From assembly GCF_019550795.1 (NCBI RefSeq), contig NZ_CP080545.1, positions 2,189,501 to 2,253,500 on the forward strand: a stretch of 64,000 bases of DNA, written 5' to 3'. The notes under the pieces were generated by a model that saw only the letters and a program-made list of their open reading frames with translations, did no database searches and had not been told where the DNA came from. Each line of letters begins with the position of its first letter. The first letter of the stretch is position 1. The stretch comes from Paenibacillus sp. sptzw28. Lineage in GTDB: Bacteria; Bacillota; Bacilli; Paenibacillales; Paenibacillaceae. Shown piece by piece: positions 42,138-51,044 of the stretch. The position numbers and the translations under genes were made by a program.

Positions 42138-43211
42138 ATGGCGCATATTACCTTGAAAGGAATAAGCAAACAATACGGTTCCGACTTGGTTGTCCGCGAC
42201 CTGAACCTGACGATCTTGGACGGCTCCTTTACGGTGCTCGTCGGACCTTCCGGCTGCGGAAAGTCGACGACCCTGCGTATGATTGCCGGACTGGAGACGC
42301 AGACGGAGGGTGAAATCCTTATCGGTGAAACCTCCATGAACGGGGTGGAGCCCGGCAAACGCAACGTTGCGATGGTCTTTCAAAATTATGCGCTTTATCC
42401 GACGATGACGGTCAGAGGAAATATCGAATTCGGCCTGATCAACCGTAAAGTGCCGAAAGCCGAGCGAAACCGGCTCATCGAGGAAATATCGGAAATTGTC
42501 GGTCTTACCTACTATTTGGACAAAAAACCTCAAACCTTATCGGGCGGGCAGCGGCAGAGGGTGGCGCTGGCGAGGGCGATGGTGAAGCAGCCGGCCGTTT
42601 TCCTGATGGACGAGCCGTTATCCAACCTGGATGCCAAGCTGCGCAATCAAATGCGCACGGAATTGGTCCAACTGCACGAACGTCTTGGTACGACGTTTGT
42701 CTACGTGACTCATGACCAGGTGGAAGCAATGTCCATGGGCGACCATATCGTTATTATGGACCGCGGTATGATTCAACAGTTCGATTCGCCGATGAGCATT
42801 TACGATAAACCGTCGAACCTGTTCTCCGCCCAGTTTATCGGTTCCCCTCCGATGAACGTGATGGGAAGGCATGCACTGCCGGAATTGCGTTTGATAAACG
42901 GCAGCGAGACTGGATTCGTCGGATTTCGGCCGGAACATGCTGTATTTGCGACAGATAAGAAATCAGACTGCCTCCATTTGACTGCTCAGATCGTATCGAG
43001 AGAAATGCTCGGTTCCGAAATCGTGTACAGATTACGGCATGCGGCAGGGACATTCTTTGTGAAAAGGTTTCTTGAGCCCGCTGAGCAAGCAGCCGACGTG
43101 CTGATAGCGGTTCCTTATTCCAAGCTGCATTATTTTAACAACCAAGGCGAGAGGACGGAAGCTTGGCCCGAACCGTCTGTGCCCGCACTCGTTGCGGGAG
43201 GAACGAAATAA
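42138..43211 (+). CDS. ABC transporter ATP-binding protein (UgpC/MsmX type)
   Basis: This 357-aa protein has Walker A G-P-S-G-C-G-K-S-T near residue 37, signature L-S-G-G-Q near 135 and Walker B F-L-M-D-E-P near 155, then a C-terminal OB/TOBE domain. This is the carbohydrate-importer CUT1 ATPase. GGGAGGAG fits ATG 42138. Its stop overlaps the permease start (TAATG). A dedicated ATPase inside the operon is less common in Bacilli, where one MsmX often serves many importers. Confidence 0.92.
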   Translation: MAHITLKGISKQYGSDLVVRDLNLTILDGSFTVLVGPSGCGKSTTLRMIAGLETQTEGEILIGETSMNGVEPGKRNVAMVFQNYALYPTMTVRGNIEFGLINRKVPKAERNRLIEEISEIVGLTYYLDKKPQTLSGGQRQRVALARAMVKQPAVFLMDEPLSNLDAKLRNQMRTELVQLHERLGTTFVYVTHDQVEAMSMGDHIVIMDRGMIQQFDSPMSIYDKPSNLFSAQFIGSPPMNVMGRHALPELRLINGSETGFVGFRPEHAVFATDKKSDCLHLTAQIVSREMLGSEIVYRLRHAAGTFFVKRFLEPAEQAADVLIAVPYSKLHYFNNQGERTEAWPEPSVPALVAGGTK

Positions 43212-44083
43212 TGAGCTTTTACGCCCGGATTCGGCCTTATGCGATGGTTGCGCCTTCCGTTCTCATTTTCTTATTTTTCTTCATTTATCCGATTTTCTAC
43301 ATGATCTATCTAAGCATGCATAAGTGGAATTTTATTTCTCCGGACAAAACGTTCGTCGGTACGGACAATTTCAAGGATTTGTTCAGTGACAGCGAATTCC
43401 TGCAAGTAATTCGCAATACGTTCTCGTACACGCTGTTCACGGTTTCGCTGACGATTGCGCTGGCATTGCTGATTGCGCTATGGGTCAACCGGCAGGGAAG
43501 GCTGTACAGTATAATGCAGGGACTTATCTTCAGTCCGCATATCATATCGCTCGTTTCCGTATCGATGCTTTGGATGTGGCTGATGGATCCCCAATACGGT
43601 TTACTCAACTGGCTTCTTGGGAGCATCGGTTTGCCGGAGCTGCAATGGCTCGGTGATCCGAAGACATCACTCTTCTCGCTTGTAATCGTTGCGGTATGGA
43701 AGAGTGTCGGCTTTAACACTTTGGTGTTCATTGCCGGTTTACAGAGTATTTCCAGCCAAATCTATGAAGCGGCCGCTTTGGACGATGCCAGCAGGTGGAG
43801 AACGTTCTACAGGCTGACTCTTCCGATGCTATCACCGACATTGTTCTTCTTGATCATTACGAATCTCATCGGCTCGTTTCAGGTCTTTGAGACGATTGCA
43901 ATTATGACGGGCGGGGGACCGGTTAATTCGACGAGCACCCTGGTGTTCTATATCTACGAATACGGCTTCCGGTTTTTCAAAATCGGTTACGCATCATCGG
44001 CAGGCGCTATTTTGCTTATTGTAGTAGGCTTGCTTACGATTCTCTATTTCAAACTGTTAAGCCGTAAAGTTCATTACAGATAG
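43211..44083 (+). CDS. Sugar-type ABC transporter permease 1 (MalF-like)
   Basis: This 290-aa protein has six membrane spans. The EAA loop is Y-E-A-A-A-L-D-D-A-S-R-W-R-T-F-Y-R-L-T-L-P-M, which contacts the ATPase. The start overlaps the ATPase stop by one base, and GGGAGGAAC serves as ribosome binding site. It pairs with the permease at 44167. The 83 bases between the two permeases contain a long imperfect inverted repeat (GAGTTT...AAACTC) of unknown use. Confidence 0.92.
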   Translation: MSFYARIRPYAMVAPSVLIFLFFFIYPIFYMIYLSMHKWNFISPDKTFVGTDNFKDLFSDSEFLQVIRNTFSYTLFTVSLTIALALLIALWVNRQGRLYSIMQGLIFSPHIISLVSVSMLWMWLMDPQYGLLNWLLGSIGLPELQWLGDPKTSLFSLVIVAVWKSVGFNTLVFIAGLQSISSQIYEAAALDDASRWRTFYRLTLPMLSPTLFFLIITNLIGSFQVFETIAIMTGGGPVNSTSTLVFYIYEYGFRFFKIGYASSAGAILLIVVGLLTILYFKLLSRKVHYR

Positions 44084-44166
44084 CGTATGCTTCCGATGTG
44101 AGTTTCCTGCGATCCTGCGCTGGAGCTTAGCATGGAAGTCGCAAAAAACTCTTAGGAGCTGTTGGC

Positions 44167-44994
44167 ATGAACGTCAAACGGATATCGGTTCGAACGATTC
44201 ACAGCGCCGGCCTGCTGCTCCTTCTGTCGGCCTTTGCGATTCCGTTCGTATGGATGGTGTCAACTTCAGTCAAATCGCTGTCGGAGACGAATGTATTCCC
44301 TCCCGTCTGGATACCGAAGGATTTTCAGTGGGGGAATTTCGCCGATGCATGGAATTCAGGGCCGTTTCTGCATTTTTTAACAAACAGTGTCGTCGTGTCG
44401 ATCGGAATCTTGGTACTGCAGTTTCTGACGATCATTCCTGCCGCCTACGCCTTTGCGCGCTACAGGTTCCGCGGAGACGGCTTCCTGTTCGGACTGACGA
44501 TGGTCACGCTAATGATCCCGTCTCAGCTCATCTTTCTGCCTGTTTATCTGATGCTCAGCAAGTGGGGGCTCATTAATACCCAGCTTGCGCTTATACTGCC
44601 GTTTGCCACGAGCGCGTTCGGAATTTTCCTCCTGCGGCAAACGTTCAGGCAGGTTCCCGAGGAGCTGCTTGAGGCGGCCAGGCTCGATCAGGCCGGGGAG
44701 TGGAAAATGATCTGGAAGCTGATGGTGCCGATGGCGAAGCCGACTCTCGTAACGTTCGCTTTGTTCAGCTTTATCGCGCATTGGAACGATTATTTCTGGC
44801 CGCTTGTCATGACCACATCGAACGAAGCGCGTACGCTGCCGATCGGCATTTATATGATCCGTGAGGTCGAAGGCGGAACGGCCTGGAATGTCGTGATGGC
44901 AGGGAATATGATCCTTGTGATCCCTATCCTGATCGTCTTCTTCTTCGCACAGCGGCAAATCATTCAAGCGTTTGTTTACTCCGGCGTCAAATAG
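44167..44994 (+). CDS. Sugar-type ABC transporter permease 2 (MalG-like)
   Basis: This 275-aa protein has six membrane spans. The EAA loop is L-L-E-A-A-R-L-D-Q-A-G, followed by L-M-V-P-M-A-K-P, and the C terminus F-V-Y-S-G-V-K is typical of CUT1 permeases. TAGGAG precedes the ATG. The lipoprotein gene begins 30 bases after. Confidence 0.92.
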   Translation: MNVKRISVRTIHSAGLLLLLSAFAIPFVWMVSTSVKSLSETNVFPPVWIPKDFQWGNFADAWNSGPFLHFLTNSVVVSIGILVLQFLTIIPAAYAFARYRFRGDGFLFGLTMVTLMIPSQLIFLPVYLMLSKWGLINTQLALILPFATSAFGIFLLRQTFRQVPEELLEAARLDQAGEWKMIWKLMVPMAKPTLVTFALFSFIAHWNDYFWPLVMTTSNEARTLPIGIYMIREVEGGTAWNVVMAGNMILVIPILIVFFFAQRQIIQAFVYSGVK

Positions 44995-45024
44995 CAGAAA
45001 TATAAATTTGGAGGTTTTATTCTA

Positions 45025-46359
45025 ATGAAGAAGCTTAAACCATTCATTCTCGTCTGCGCTGCAGCCTTGTCTTTGGCAGGATGCGGAGGCGGAAGCGGCG
45101 GCTCCGGGTCGGAAGCCGTGCAGGGCGGGGAGCCCGGCAGCGCCGCACCGGCACCGACGGCTGCGAATACCGACAAGAAGCCGGTCGAAATTCAGTATTG
45201 GTATGCGAACGGCGATAAAATCGCGGAAAACAACGAAAATTTGGTTAAGCAGTTCAACGAATCGCAGTCGGAAGTGCATGTCACGGCGGCGTTTCAAGGC
45301 AACTACAACGATCTTCACTCCAAAGTTCAAGCGGCATTCGCGGCAGGCAGCGCGCCTGAAGTCACGCAGAACGAAATCAGTACGGTCGCCTTGTTCGCGA
45401 GAAACGGCATGACGCAGGATATGACTGAGCTGGCAAAGCGGGATAATGTGGATCTGGGCGATTTTGTGCCGGGTTTGATGGGGAATTCTTATGTGGACGG
45501 CAAGCTTTATGCGCTTCCTTATTTGAGAAGCACACCGATTTTATACATCAATACGACAATTGCGAAGGAAGCGGGCCTCGACCCTGCAGGGCCGAAGAAC
45601 TGGAAGGAATTCGAGGAATATGCGCGTAAAATGACTGTTCCCGGCAAGCGCGTCGGTATGACGATGACGAATGGATTGTGGTTCTATGAAGCTCTCGTCA
45701 TTCAAAGCGGCGGGAAGCTGTTGTCCGATGACGGAACGAAGACTGCCTTCAATACGCCGGAAGCCATCGAACCGTTGAAGTTTTGGCTGAAAATGAAGGA
45801 AGAAGGCATTCTGAAGATTTTAACGACGGACGATGCAGGCCCGCAAGCCAGAACCGACTTTCAAAATCAGAGGTCAGGCATGTTTTTCAGTTCAACGGCC
45901 GATTTGACCAAATTGATGCAGATCGCCGAGGAATCCAGTTTTGAACTGAACAACACGTTCATGCCGGCGAACAAAAGTTACGGCGTGCCGACAGGCGGAT
46001 GCAACCTGGTCATGATCAGCGGACTTTCCGAGGAGAAGAAAGAAGCCGCGTGGAAATTCATCAAGTGGATGACGGAGAAGGAACAGGCGATTTACGCAAG
46101 CTCCTTCACCGGTTATTTACCGAGCCGCACTTCGGCATTGGAAAGCGATGAAATGAAGAAATTGTATGCGGAGAAGCCGCAGTTTAAAGTAGCGGTCGAC
46201 CAGCTGCAGTATGCGGTTCATCGTCCGATGGTGACCAACTTCCCGGAAGTGCAGAAGATTTTTGAAGATCAATTTGCGCGGACGGTGGTCGATTCCTCCG
46301 TAACCCCGGAAAAAGCAATGGCCGAAGCGGCCGAAAAAGGAGACAAGGTTTTAAAATAA
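45025..46359 (+). CDS. ABC transporter substrate-binding lipoprotein
   Basis: This 444-aa lipoprotein has signal peptide residues 1-19 and a lipobox L-A-G-C, with Cys20 as the lipid anchor. A Gly/Ser-rich then Ala/Pro-rich linker runs to about residue 50, and an extracellular solute-binding family 1 domain follows (I-Q-Y-W-Y-A-N-G, then A-F-A-A-G-S-A-P-E-V). TTGGAGG precedes the ATG. Sugars or glycerol-3-phosphate-like solutes are typical ligands; the substrate is not readable. Confidence 0.92.
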   Translation: MKKLKPFILVCAAALSLAGCGGGSGGSGSEAVQGGEPGSAAPAPTAANTDKKPVEIQYWYANGDKIAENNENLVKQFNESQSEVHVTAAFQGNYNDLHSKVQAAFAAGSAPEVTQNEISTVALFARNGMTQDMTELAKRDNVDLGDFVPGLMGNSYVDGKLYALPYLRSTPILYINTTIAKEAGLDPAGPKNWKEFEEYARKMTVPGKRVGMTMTNGLWFYEALVIQSGGKLLSDDGTKTAFNTPEAIEPLKFWLKMKEEGILKILTTDDAGPQARTDFQNQRSGMFFSSTADLTKLMQIAEESSFELNNTFMPANKSYGVPTGGCNLVMISGLSEEKKEAAWKFIKWMTEKEQAIYASSFTGYLPSRTSALESDEMKKLYAEKPQFKVAVDQLQYAVHRPMVTNFPEVQKIFEDQFARTVVDSSVTPEKAMAEAAEKGDKVLK

Positions 46360-46417
46360 CATCGATAATAAAGCAGCTGTGAAAAGCAAGCCGCTTTATA
46401 TTCACAATGGAGAGATC

Positions 46418-47371
46418 ATGCATAAGACGGCGAATTATGAGCAGCTATCAAGGGACAGCTTTCTGGAGCGTATTGCCCGAATGTATTACGTACTCGGGAT
46501 GAATCAGCAGGAGATATCCGAACGGCTGGCGGTTGGAAGGTCGTCGGTTGCACGATTTCTCCAGGAAGCCAAGGAAAAAGGCATTATACAGTTTCATATT
46601 CACTCAGATATCGAAAATTGCCGTCTCTCCGCAATGGAGAAGCGCCTCAACCGGAAGTATGGCCTCAAGGATTGCGCCGTTTTCCGTCAGGATGATTCGG
46701 CTTATTCGTTCGAGTATTTGGCGGGTCAGTACCTGAATTCGATACTGCCGACTCAAGGCGCAATCGGTCTCGGCTGGGGAAGAACGTTGTATGCGGTCGG
46801 AACGCAGCTGCACTTGGCCGATCCGCGGCCGGGGTTGAAGATCGTGCAGCTAACCGGAGGGTCCGGCGCCAAGGAAGAGCTGGTACCCGCCGCTTCCGTC
46901 ATCCAAATGTGGAGCCAGGGGCTGCGGGGGAAGCCGCTGTTATTCCCGGCGCCGGCTATCGCATTGAACGAGGACAGCAGAATCGGCTTCCTTGAGGAAC
47001 CGAGCATTCAAGAACTGATGGCAGAGATTCGCAATGTCTCGGCTATCATTGTCGGAGTTGGCGATTCCAGCGATAATGCGACGATTATTACTTCAGGCCT
47101 CGTGCCCGGACTGACCGGTCCGATACTGTCAGAGAAAAGCGTCGGAGACGTCATCTTTCATTTTTATAATAAAACCGGCCGCTTCTCTTTCCAAGAGCTG
47201 AGCACGAGGGTGGTCGGCGCTTCTGCGGAAGATTTCATGAGCATTGGTTTGCGCATCGGAATAGCGTACGGTTTACATAAGCGCGAAGCTATACTGGGTG
47301 CCCTACAAGGCGGGCTGCTGCATGTTCTTCTTACAACCGAGCAGACGGCCGCGGTTCTGTTGCACGAATAG
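46418..47371 (+). CDS. SorC/DeoR-type transcriptional regulator
   Basis: This 317-aa protein has an N-terminal helix-turn-helix (about 17-60, M-N-Q-Q-E-I-S-E-R-L-A-V-G-R-S-S-V-A-R) and a C-terminal sugar-phosphate-binding domain of the SorC type (G-L-G-W-G-R-T-L-Y near residue 115; L-T-G-G-S-G-A). GTG 46379 is in frame, but GGAGAG lies before ATG 46418. It follows the importer genes and likely controls them through the dyad at 42028. Confidence 0.88.
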   Translation: MHKTANYEQLSRDSFLERIARMYYVLGMNQQEISERLAVGRSSVARFLQEAKEKGIIQFHIHSDIENCRLSAMEKRLNRKYGLKDCAVFRQDDSAYSFEYLAGQYLNSILPTQGAIGLGWGRTLYAVGTQLHLADPRPGLKIVQLTGGSGAKEELVPAASVIQMWSQGLRGKPLLFPAPAIALNEDSRIGFLEEPSIQELMAEIRNVSAIIVGVGDSSDNATIITSGLVPGLTGPILSEKSVGDVIFHFYNKTGRFSFQELSTRVVGASAEDFMSIGLRIGIAYGLHKREAILGALQGGLLHVLLTTEQTAAVLLHE

Positions 47372-47420
47372 CGGCCGGGACGGCATAATTCGAGAGTAAA
47401 GGAAAGGACTGAGATTAAGA

Positions 47421-48224
47421 ATGTCTACACGGACTTCCGGGCTCAGAGTCATGACGTTTAATGTAAGGCATGCGACGGACCTCTCCCCCAATTCCTGGGA
47501 GGAACGGCTGCCGCTAATTCGGGAGCTGCTTCAGCGTGAGATTCCCGATTTGATCGGAACTCAGGAGTGTTACTACAGTCAAATCAAGGATATGCTGTCG
47601 ATATTGCCGGATTACGAATATATCGGCTTAGGACGAAACGGCGGAAGCCGGGGGGAGTATTCTGCGATCTTCTACAGAAGAGACCGCTTCGACGTTCTGG
47701 AGTATGATCACTATTGGCTGTCTGACACGCCGGGAATGATCGGTTCGACGACCTGGAACCACGAAGCGCCTCGAATGGTCACATGGGGACGGTTTCGGGA
47801 GCTCGGCAGCGGGTTGCAATTCTACATGTGCAATACGCATATGGACCATCTCTCAGAGGAAGCTCGAATCAAAGGCGCTGCGTTACTGGCGGAGCGAGCC
47901 GGGGAGTTCGATAAGGCGCTGCCTGTCCTGATTACCGGCGATTTCAACGTCGGTCCCGATTCAGAGCCATCTCGTATACTCCATCAAGGCGGCTTCACCG
48001 ATACGTGGAATTCAGCTGCGGAACGCGGCGGGGAAGATCTCGGAAGCTTCAATGACTTCAAGGATCCACTGGGAAAAGGCCCGACCTGGCGGATCGATTG
48101 GGTTATTACGCGTGGCGGCATCCAAGTCGACTCCATTCGTATAGTGAACGATCACCAGGGGGGCAGGTTCCCGAGCGACCACTTTCCGGTTGTGGCGGAA
48201 ATGAGATTGAGTTATAAAACGTAG
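47421..48224 (+). CDS. Endonuclease/exonuclease/phosphatase family hydrolase
   Basis: This 267-aa protein of the EEP fold has R-V-M-T-F-N-V-R, G-T-Q-E as the metal-binding Glu region, N-T-H-M-D-H, the catalytic I-T-G-D-F-N-V-G-P-D-S, and the closing S-D-H-F-P-V-V-A-E. No signal peptide. AAAGGAAAGG lies upstream of the ATG. It is the last gene after the importer and regulator. It probably acts on the imported, perhaps phosphorylated, solute; nuclease activity is less likely given its operon. Confidence 0.87.
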   Translation: MSTRTSGLRVMTFNVRHATDLSPNSWEERLPLIRELLQREIPDLIGTQECYYSQIKDMLSILPDYEYIGLGRNGGSRGEYSAIFYRRDRFDVLEYDHYWLSDTPGMIGSTTWNHEAPRMVTWGRFRELGSGLQFYMCNTHMDHLSEEARIKGAALLAERAGEFDKALPVLITGDFNVGPDSEPSRILHQGGFTDTWNSAAERGGEDLGSFNDFKDPLGKGPTWRIDWVITRGGIQVDSIRIVNDHQGGRFPSDHFPVVAEMRLSYKT

Positions 48225-48463
48225 AATGCCATTAAAAGAATATTAAGATCGATTCGGCTCGAGGTGGCATGATTCGGGCCTATTGTATGACGTACGGTAT
48301 CAGCTCACGAGTGGACCTCGCGAAAAACAGCGCGACTTAGACCGGGCAGTGGACGGTATAAGCGAAGGTACGGCGTGTCTAAGGTTTTGCGGGTTAAAAG
48401 AGGCGGGGCAAGCGCGTGAGCGTGCCGTTAAAATCGGGGGTTAGTCACGGATTCAAGTACTTG
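48225..48463. other. Gene-free stretch with possible RNA structure
   Basis: These 239 bases hold no convincing open frame. They are GC-richer than the gene to the right and contain short dyads (for example GGCAAGCGCG/CGTGAGCGTGCC around 48410-48435). No known RNA family was recognised. Confidence 0.3.
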
Positions 48464-49477
48464 TTATTGTTTCTTGTCGGGTACAATATTGCTAGAATTC
48501 GTCATCTCATGGTTTTTGAATTCAACAACATTGTCTGGCAACGCACTAACCACGGCATTAACGCCTTCTCCCGTCAATAAGTAATACGGAGTTGCATACT
48601 CTTGTTCAACTCCCAATGAATCGTGATAATACACTAATTCAATTTTAGTGATATCGACCTCGGAAGCACTCTCATCTTTGGTAAATACAAGACCGTTTCC
48701 TTCTTTTAATTTAATAACTGCATCTGCTAATTCAATTACGGGGTAAGCCCCCACTTCTTTTTCTTCTGCTTCTCTCCAAACACTTTTGACTGCAACTACA
48801 CCTGAACCATAAAAGTATACTGTCAGTTTCGGGCCTGTACCAGTCCAAGTTACGCCATCCAAATCTCTTCTAAACTCCACTCCAACTTGATACGGCATTT
48901 CATCGTATTTATCAGTAGCTGGGTTATAAATCCCCCTAGTGTCAACCTTTATTCCAGAAAATATGGCGTCCTTTTTCATTAAGCCCTTTTCTAATAGAAA
49001 ATCTTCCGCAAGTTTTCTGTACTCTTGTTCAGAGTTCATATTTTTCAGTGGCTCTGATTCGTTTTCCCATTCTTTCGTTGTATAGGTGATTGAACCTGTT
49101 AATTTATCAATAATTAAATTTTTATCAACTGATTTAGCATGGTATTTTTTGTCGTCTTCCTTTATTTCATCTACAACGCCTAAGTTTTTAGCAATATTTT
49201 CAATATCTGATTTCTGTAGTTGAGGTTTTTTTATTTTATAAACTTTAAAATTCTCTGGTTTTGTAAAATCAACTTTTATATTAATTTTATCTGGTACTTT
49301 TCCAGAACCAACATGACCTAAGGAATTAATTGATATTTTTTCAGGACGGTTTATATTATCCGCACTTACTTTATTTGATGAGGTATCGCTTTGGTTAAAT
49401 GAAATAACCGTTATTGTGGTTATAACCACAGCTAATGACAACGTTCCAATAAGTAGTTTTGTTTTTTTACTGAACAT
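48464..49477 (-). CDS. Secreted or membrane-anchored protein of unknown function
   Basis: This 337-aa protein has an N-terminal hydrophobic segment at residues 7-26 (uncleaved anchor or signal peptide), then a Ser/Asp/Asn-rich linker and a mostly beta, Lys/Glu-rich domain. Two-fold patterns such as L-I-I-D-K-L-T-G-S-I-T-Y and P-V-I-E-L-A-D-A-V-I-K-L are reminiscent of YycH/YycI or PepSY-like folds, but I cannot name the family. Codon use is much more A+T-rich than that of the flanking genes, suggesting transfer. AGGAGG precedes the ATG. It begins 15 bases after an orphan C-terminal fragment on the same strand. Confidence 0.75.
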   Translation of the reverse strand: MFSKKTKLLIGTLSLAVVITTITVISFNQSDTSSNKVSADNINRPEKISINSLGHVGSGKVPDKINIKVDFTKPENFKVYKIKKPQLQKSDIENIAKNLGVVDEIKEDDKKYHAKSVDKNLIIDKLTGSITYTTKEWENESEPLKNMNSEQEYRKLAEDFLLEKGLMKKDAIFSGIKVDTRGIYNPATDKYDEMPYQVGVEFRRDLDGVTWTGTGPKLTVYFYGSGVVAVKSVWREAEEKEVGAYPVIELADAVIKLKEGNGLVFTKDESASEVDITKIELVYYHDSLGVEQEYATPYYLLTGEGVNAVVSALPDNVVEFKNHEMTNSSNIVPDKKQ

Positions 49478-49492
49478 CTTAGTCTTTTCCTC

Positions 49493-49666
49493 CTATGCCG
49501 CATGATCCCAGTATGAGCATTTTGTTTTGTCATTGCCATAAGGAATAGGATCAGCAGATACACTACCGTAACCCCATATTTTATCACTATCCGAGGCAAT
49601 TGCACCAAAAACGCGTGAATAATTACCATTAATGATAGATTGGGTATCATCACCATATTTTTTTAC
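49493..49666 (-). pseudogene. Orphan C-terminal gene fragment
   Basis: An open frame of 57 codons without a start codon ends I-W-G-Y-G-S-V-S-A-D-P-I-P-Y-G-N-D-K-T-K-C-S-Y-W-D-H-A-A. The composition looks like real protein. It is immediately upstream of the gene at 48464 on the same strand, so it is probably the surviving tail of a first cistron. Family not recognised. Confidence 0.4.
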
Positions 49667-49670
49667 TTAA

Positions 49671-49871
49671 TGGTTATATATATCTACCAAAGCTAAATAT
49701 ATAGGTGAGCTCATCATTCGTAAACAGGAAAATATTAAATCAGATTCTGTATACTACTTGAATGATATATGTAGGTATAAACTCGAGGATATCAAGCCAT
49801 TGCGGCCAAGTCCCTTCCGCTCCAAGTTGAACAGCAGCTTTATTTTTGTCTCAAATGACGAAGATCAGTAA
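49671..49871 (+). other. Possible second orphan fragment
   Basis: 66 codons are open on the plus strand without an ATG, containing K-Q-E-N-I-K-S-D-S-V-Y-Y-L-N-D and ending S-N-D-E-D-Q. It looks coding-like but could be chance. The rest of 49667-49996 is A+T-rich and holds only the promoter area of the next gene. Confidence 0.25.
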
Positions 49872-49996
49872 TGAGTTCAACCTGTTTATGAGATGATTTT
49901 TGCACAGTCCGAGAGAAGATGATATTTCCCGGAAACATTAATCGGGTAAGATTCGTTATAGAGACAACGAGCCAAAACGACATGGAGGGAAATCTT

Positions 49997-50950
49997 ATGA
50001 AAACTATATTGCCGCGCAAATCAAAGACTGTTACTCTGGCTGTTCTTGCAGCGCTGACATTTTCAATACAAGCAGAAATCACAGCAGCCGCAAGTGCTTA
50101 CGCCGGTAAGTCCGCGGCATCTATGACAGTAAACTCGGCGTTGGGCGATGCCGATTCCGCCAAGATGACCGCCCACTATGAAGCGCTGCTTAAGAAAGGC
50201 CGGCTGCCTGAAGCGATTGCTTATCTATCCGCTCACATCGGAGAAGTATCATCTTATCCGGCTATGATCATGGTGCTGCAACTGGAAAATGCCGTGAAAA
50301 AAGCGCTTCCGTCAATGGATCAGCAATTCGCCAAAACATCGGTACAGGAGAGCATAAACAAAGTTTACAAATTCGGAGACAGCTTCAGTGATGTCATGAG
50401 TCGCTCGAAAGACAGCTCCCTTAAGTCGCTGCTGAAGGAAGCGGACGCAAGCGGATATAAGCTCGAGACGGCTGAGGGCTATTTTTTTCCAGTTATCAAT
50501 TATGCAGCCTTTCAGAAATTTCGCCCTTATGTAACAGACGACATCCAGGCTTACATTGACATCATGACGGTCGAATCGAATAAGGCAAGCGTCAAGGATG
50601 CCGGACTCGTCATCGGTTACCAGGAGCTTGTCAACCGTGCCCTTACTCAAGAGCGGTTCGTGCAGCAGTTTCCGAATTCCAACCGCACGGTCCAAGTAAG
50701 AAGCCTGTTCGACAGGTATAAGATCTATACCTTTTACGGGACGAACAATACGCCGCTCTTCGACTACGAGAGCAAAAAGATGCAGCCGAACGCCATCAAG
50801 GGATACACTGCTCTGCTGCAGTATACAAAGAACGGGAACAGCCCTTACCTGAACCTGCTGCGGAAGTTTATGAATCTGGCGGCGGACAACAACTACAAGC
50901 TCACTTCGGAGGTGGAAAAGTATCGCACTATTAATGTACCGGTGAAGTAA
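49997..50950 (+). CDS. Secreted protein of unknown function
   Basis: This 317-aa protein has a signal peptide at about residues 1-30 (L-A-V-L-A-A-L-T-F-S-I-Q-A, then A-A-A-S-A). The mature part is predominantly helical (E-A-L-L-K-K-G-R-L-P-E-A-I-A-Y-L, F-V-Q-Q-F-P-N-S). The frame extends to 49919, but GGAGGG lies seven bases before ATG 49997. Monocistronic. I do not recognise the family. Confidence 0.78.
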   Translation: MKTILPRKSKTVTLAVLAALTFSIQAEITAAASAYAGKSAASMTVNSALGDADSAKMTAHYEALLKKGRLPEAIAYLSAHIGEVSSYPAMIMVLQLENAVKKALPSMDQQFAKTSVQESINKVYKFGDSFSDVMSRSKDSSLKSLLKEADASGYKLETAEGYFFPVINYAAFQKFRPYVTDDIQAYIDIMTVESNKASVKDAGLVIGYQELVNRALTQERFVQQFPNSNRTVQVRSLFDRYKIYTFYGTNNTPLFDYESKKMQPNAIKGYTALLQYTKNGNSPYLNLLRKFMNLAADNNYKLTSEVEKYRTINVPVK

Positions 50951-50964
50951 TCTTGAAGCCCATC

Positions 50965-51023
50965 TCCCCCTGCGATCATCTCCATTCGGGGGAATTGCGA
51001 CGCGAGATTGAAGCGCAGGGGGA
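50965..51023. repeat. Long-loop inverted repeat between convergent genes
   Basis: TCCCCCTGCG (50965-50974) and its exact complement CGCAGGGGGA (51014-51023) flank 39 bases that contain a smaller CCATTCGGGGG-type dyad. It probably acts as a terminator for both flanking genes, although T-runs are absent. Confidence 0.5.
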
Positions 51024-51044
51024 TCCAACCGAATTTCACCCTAT

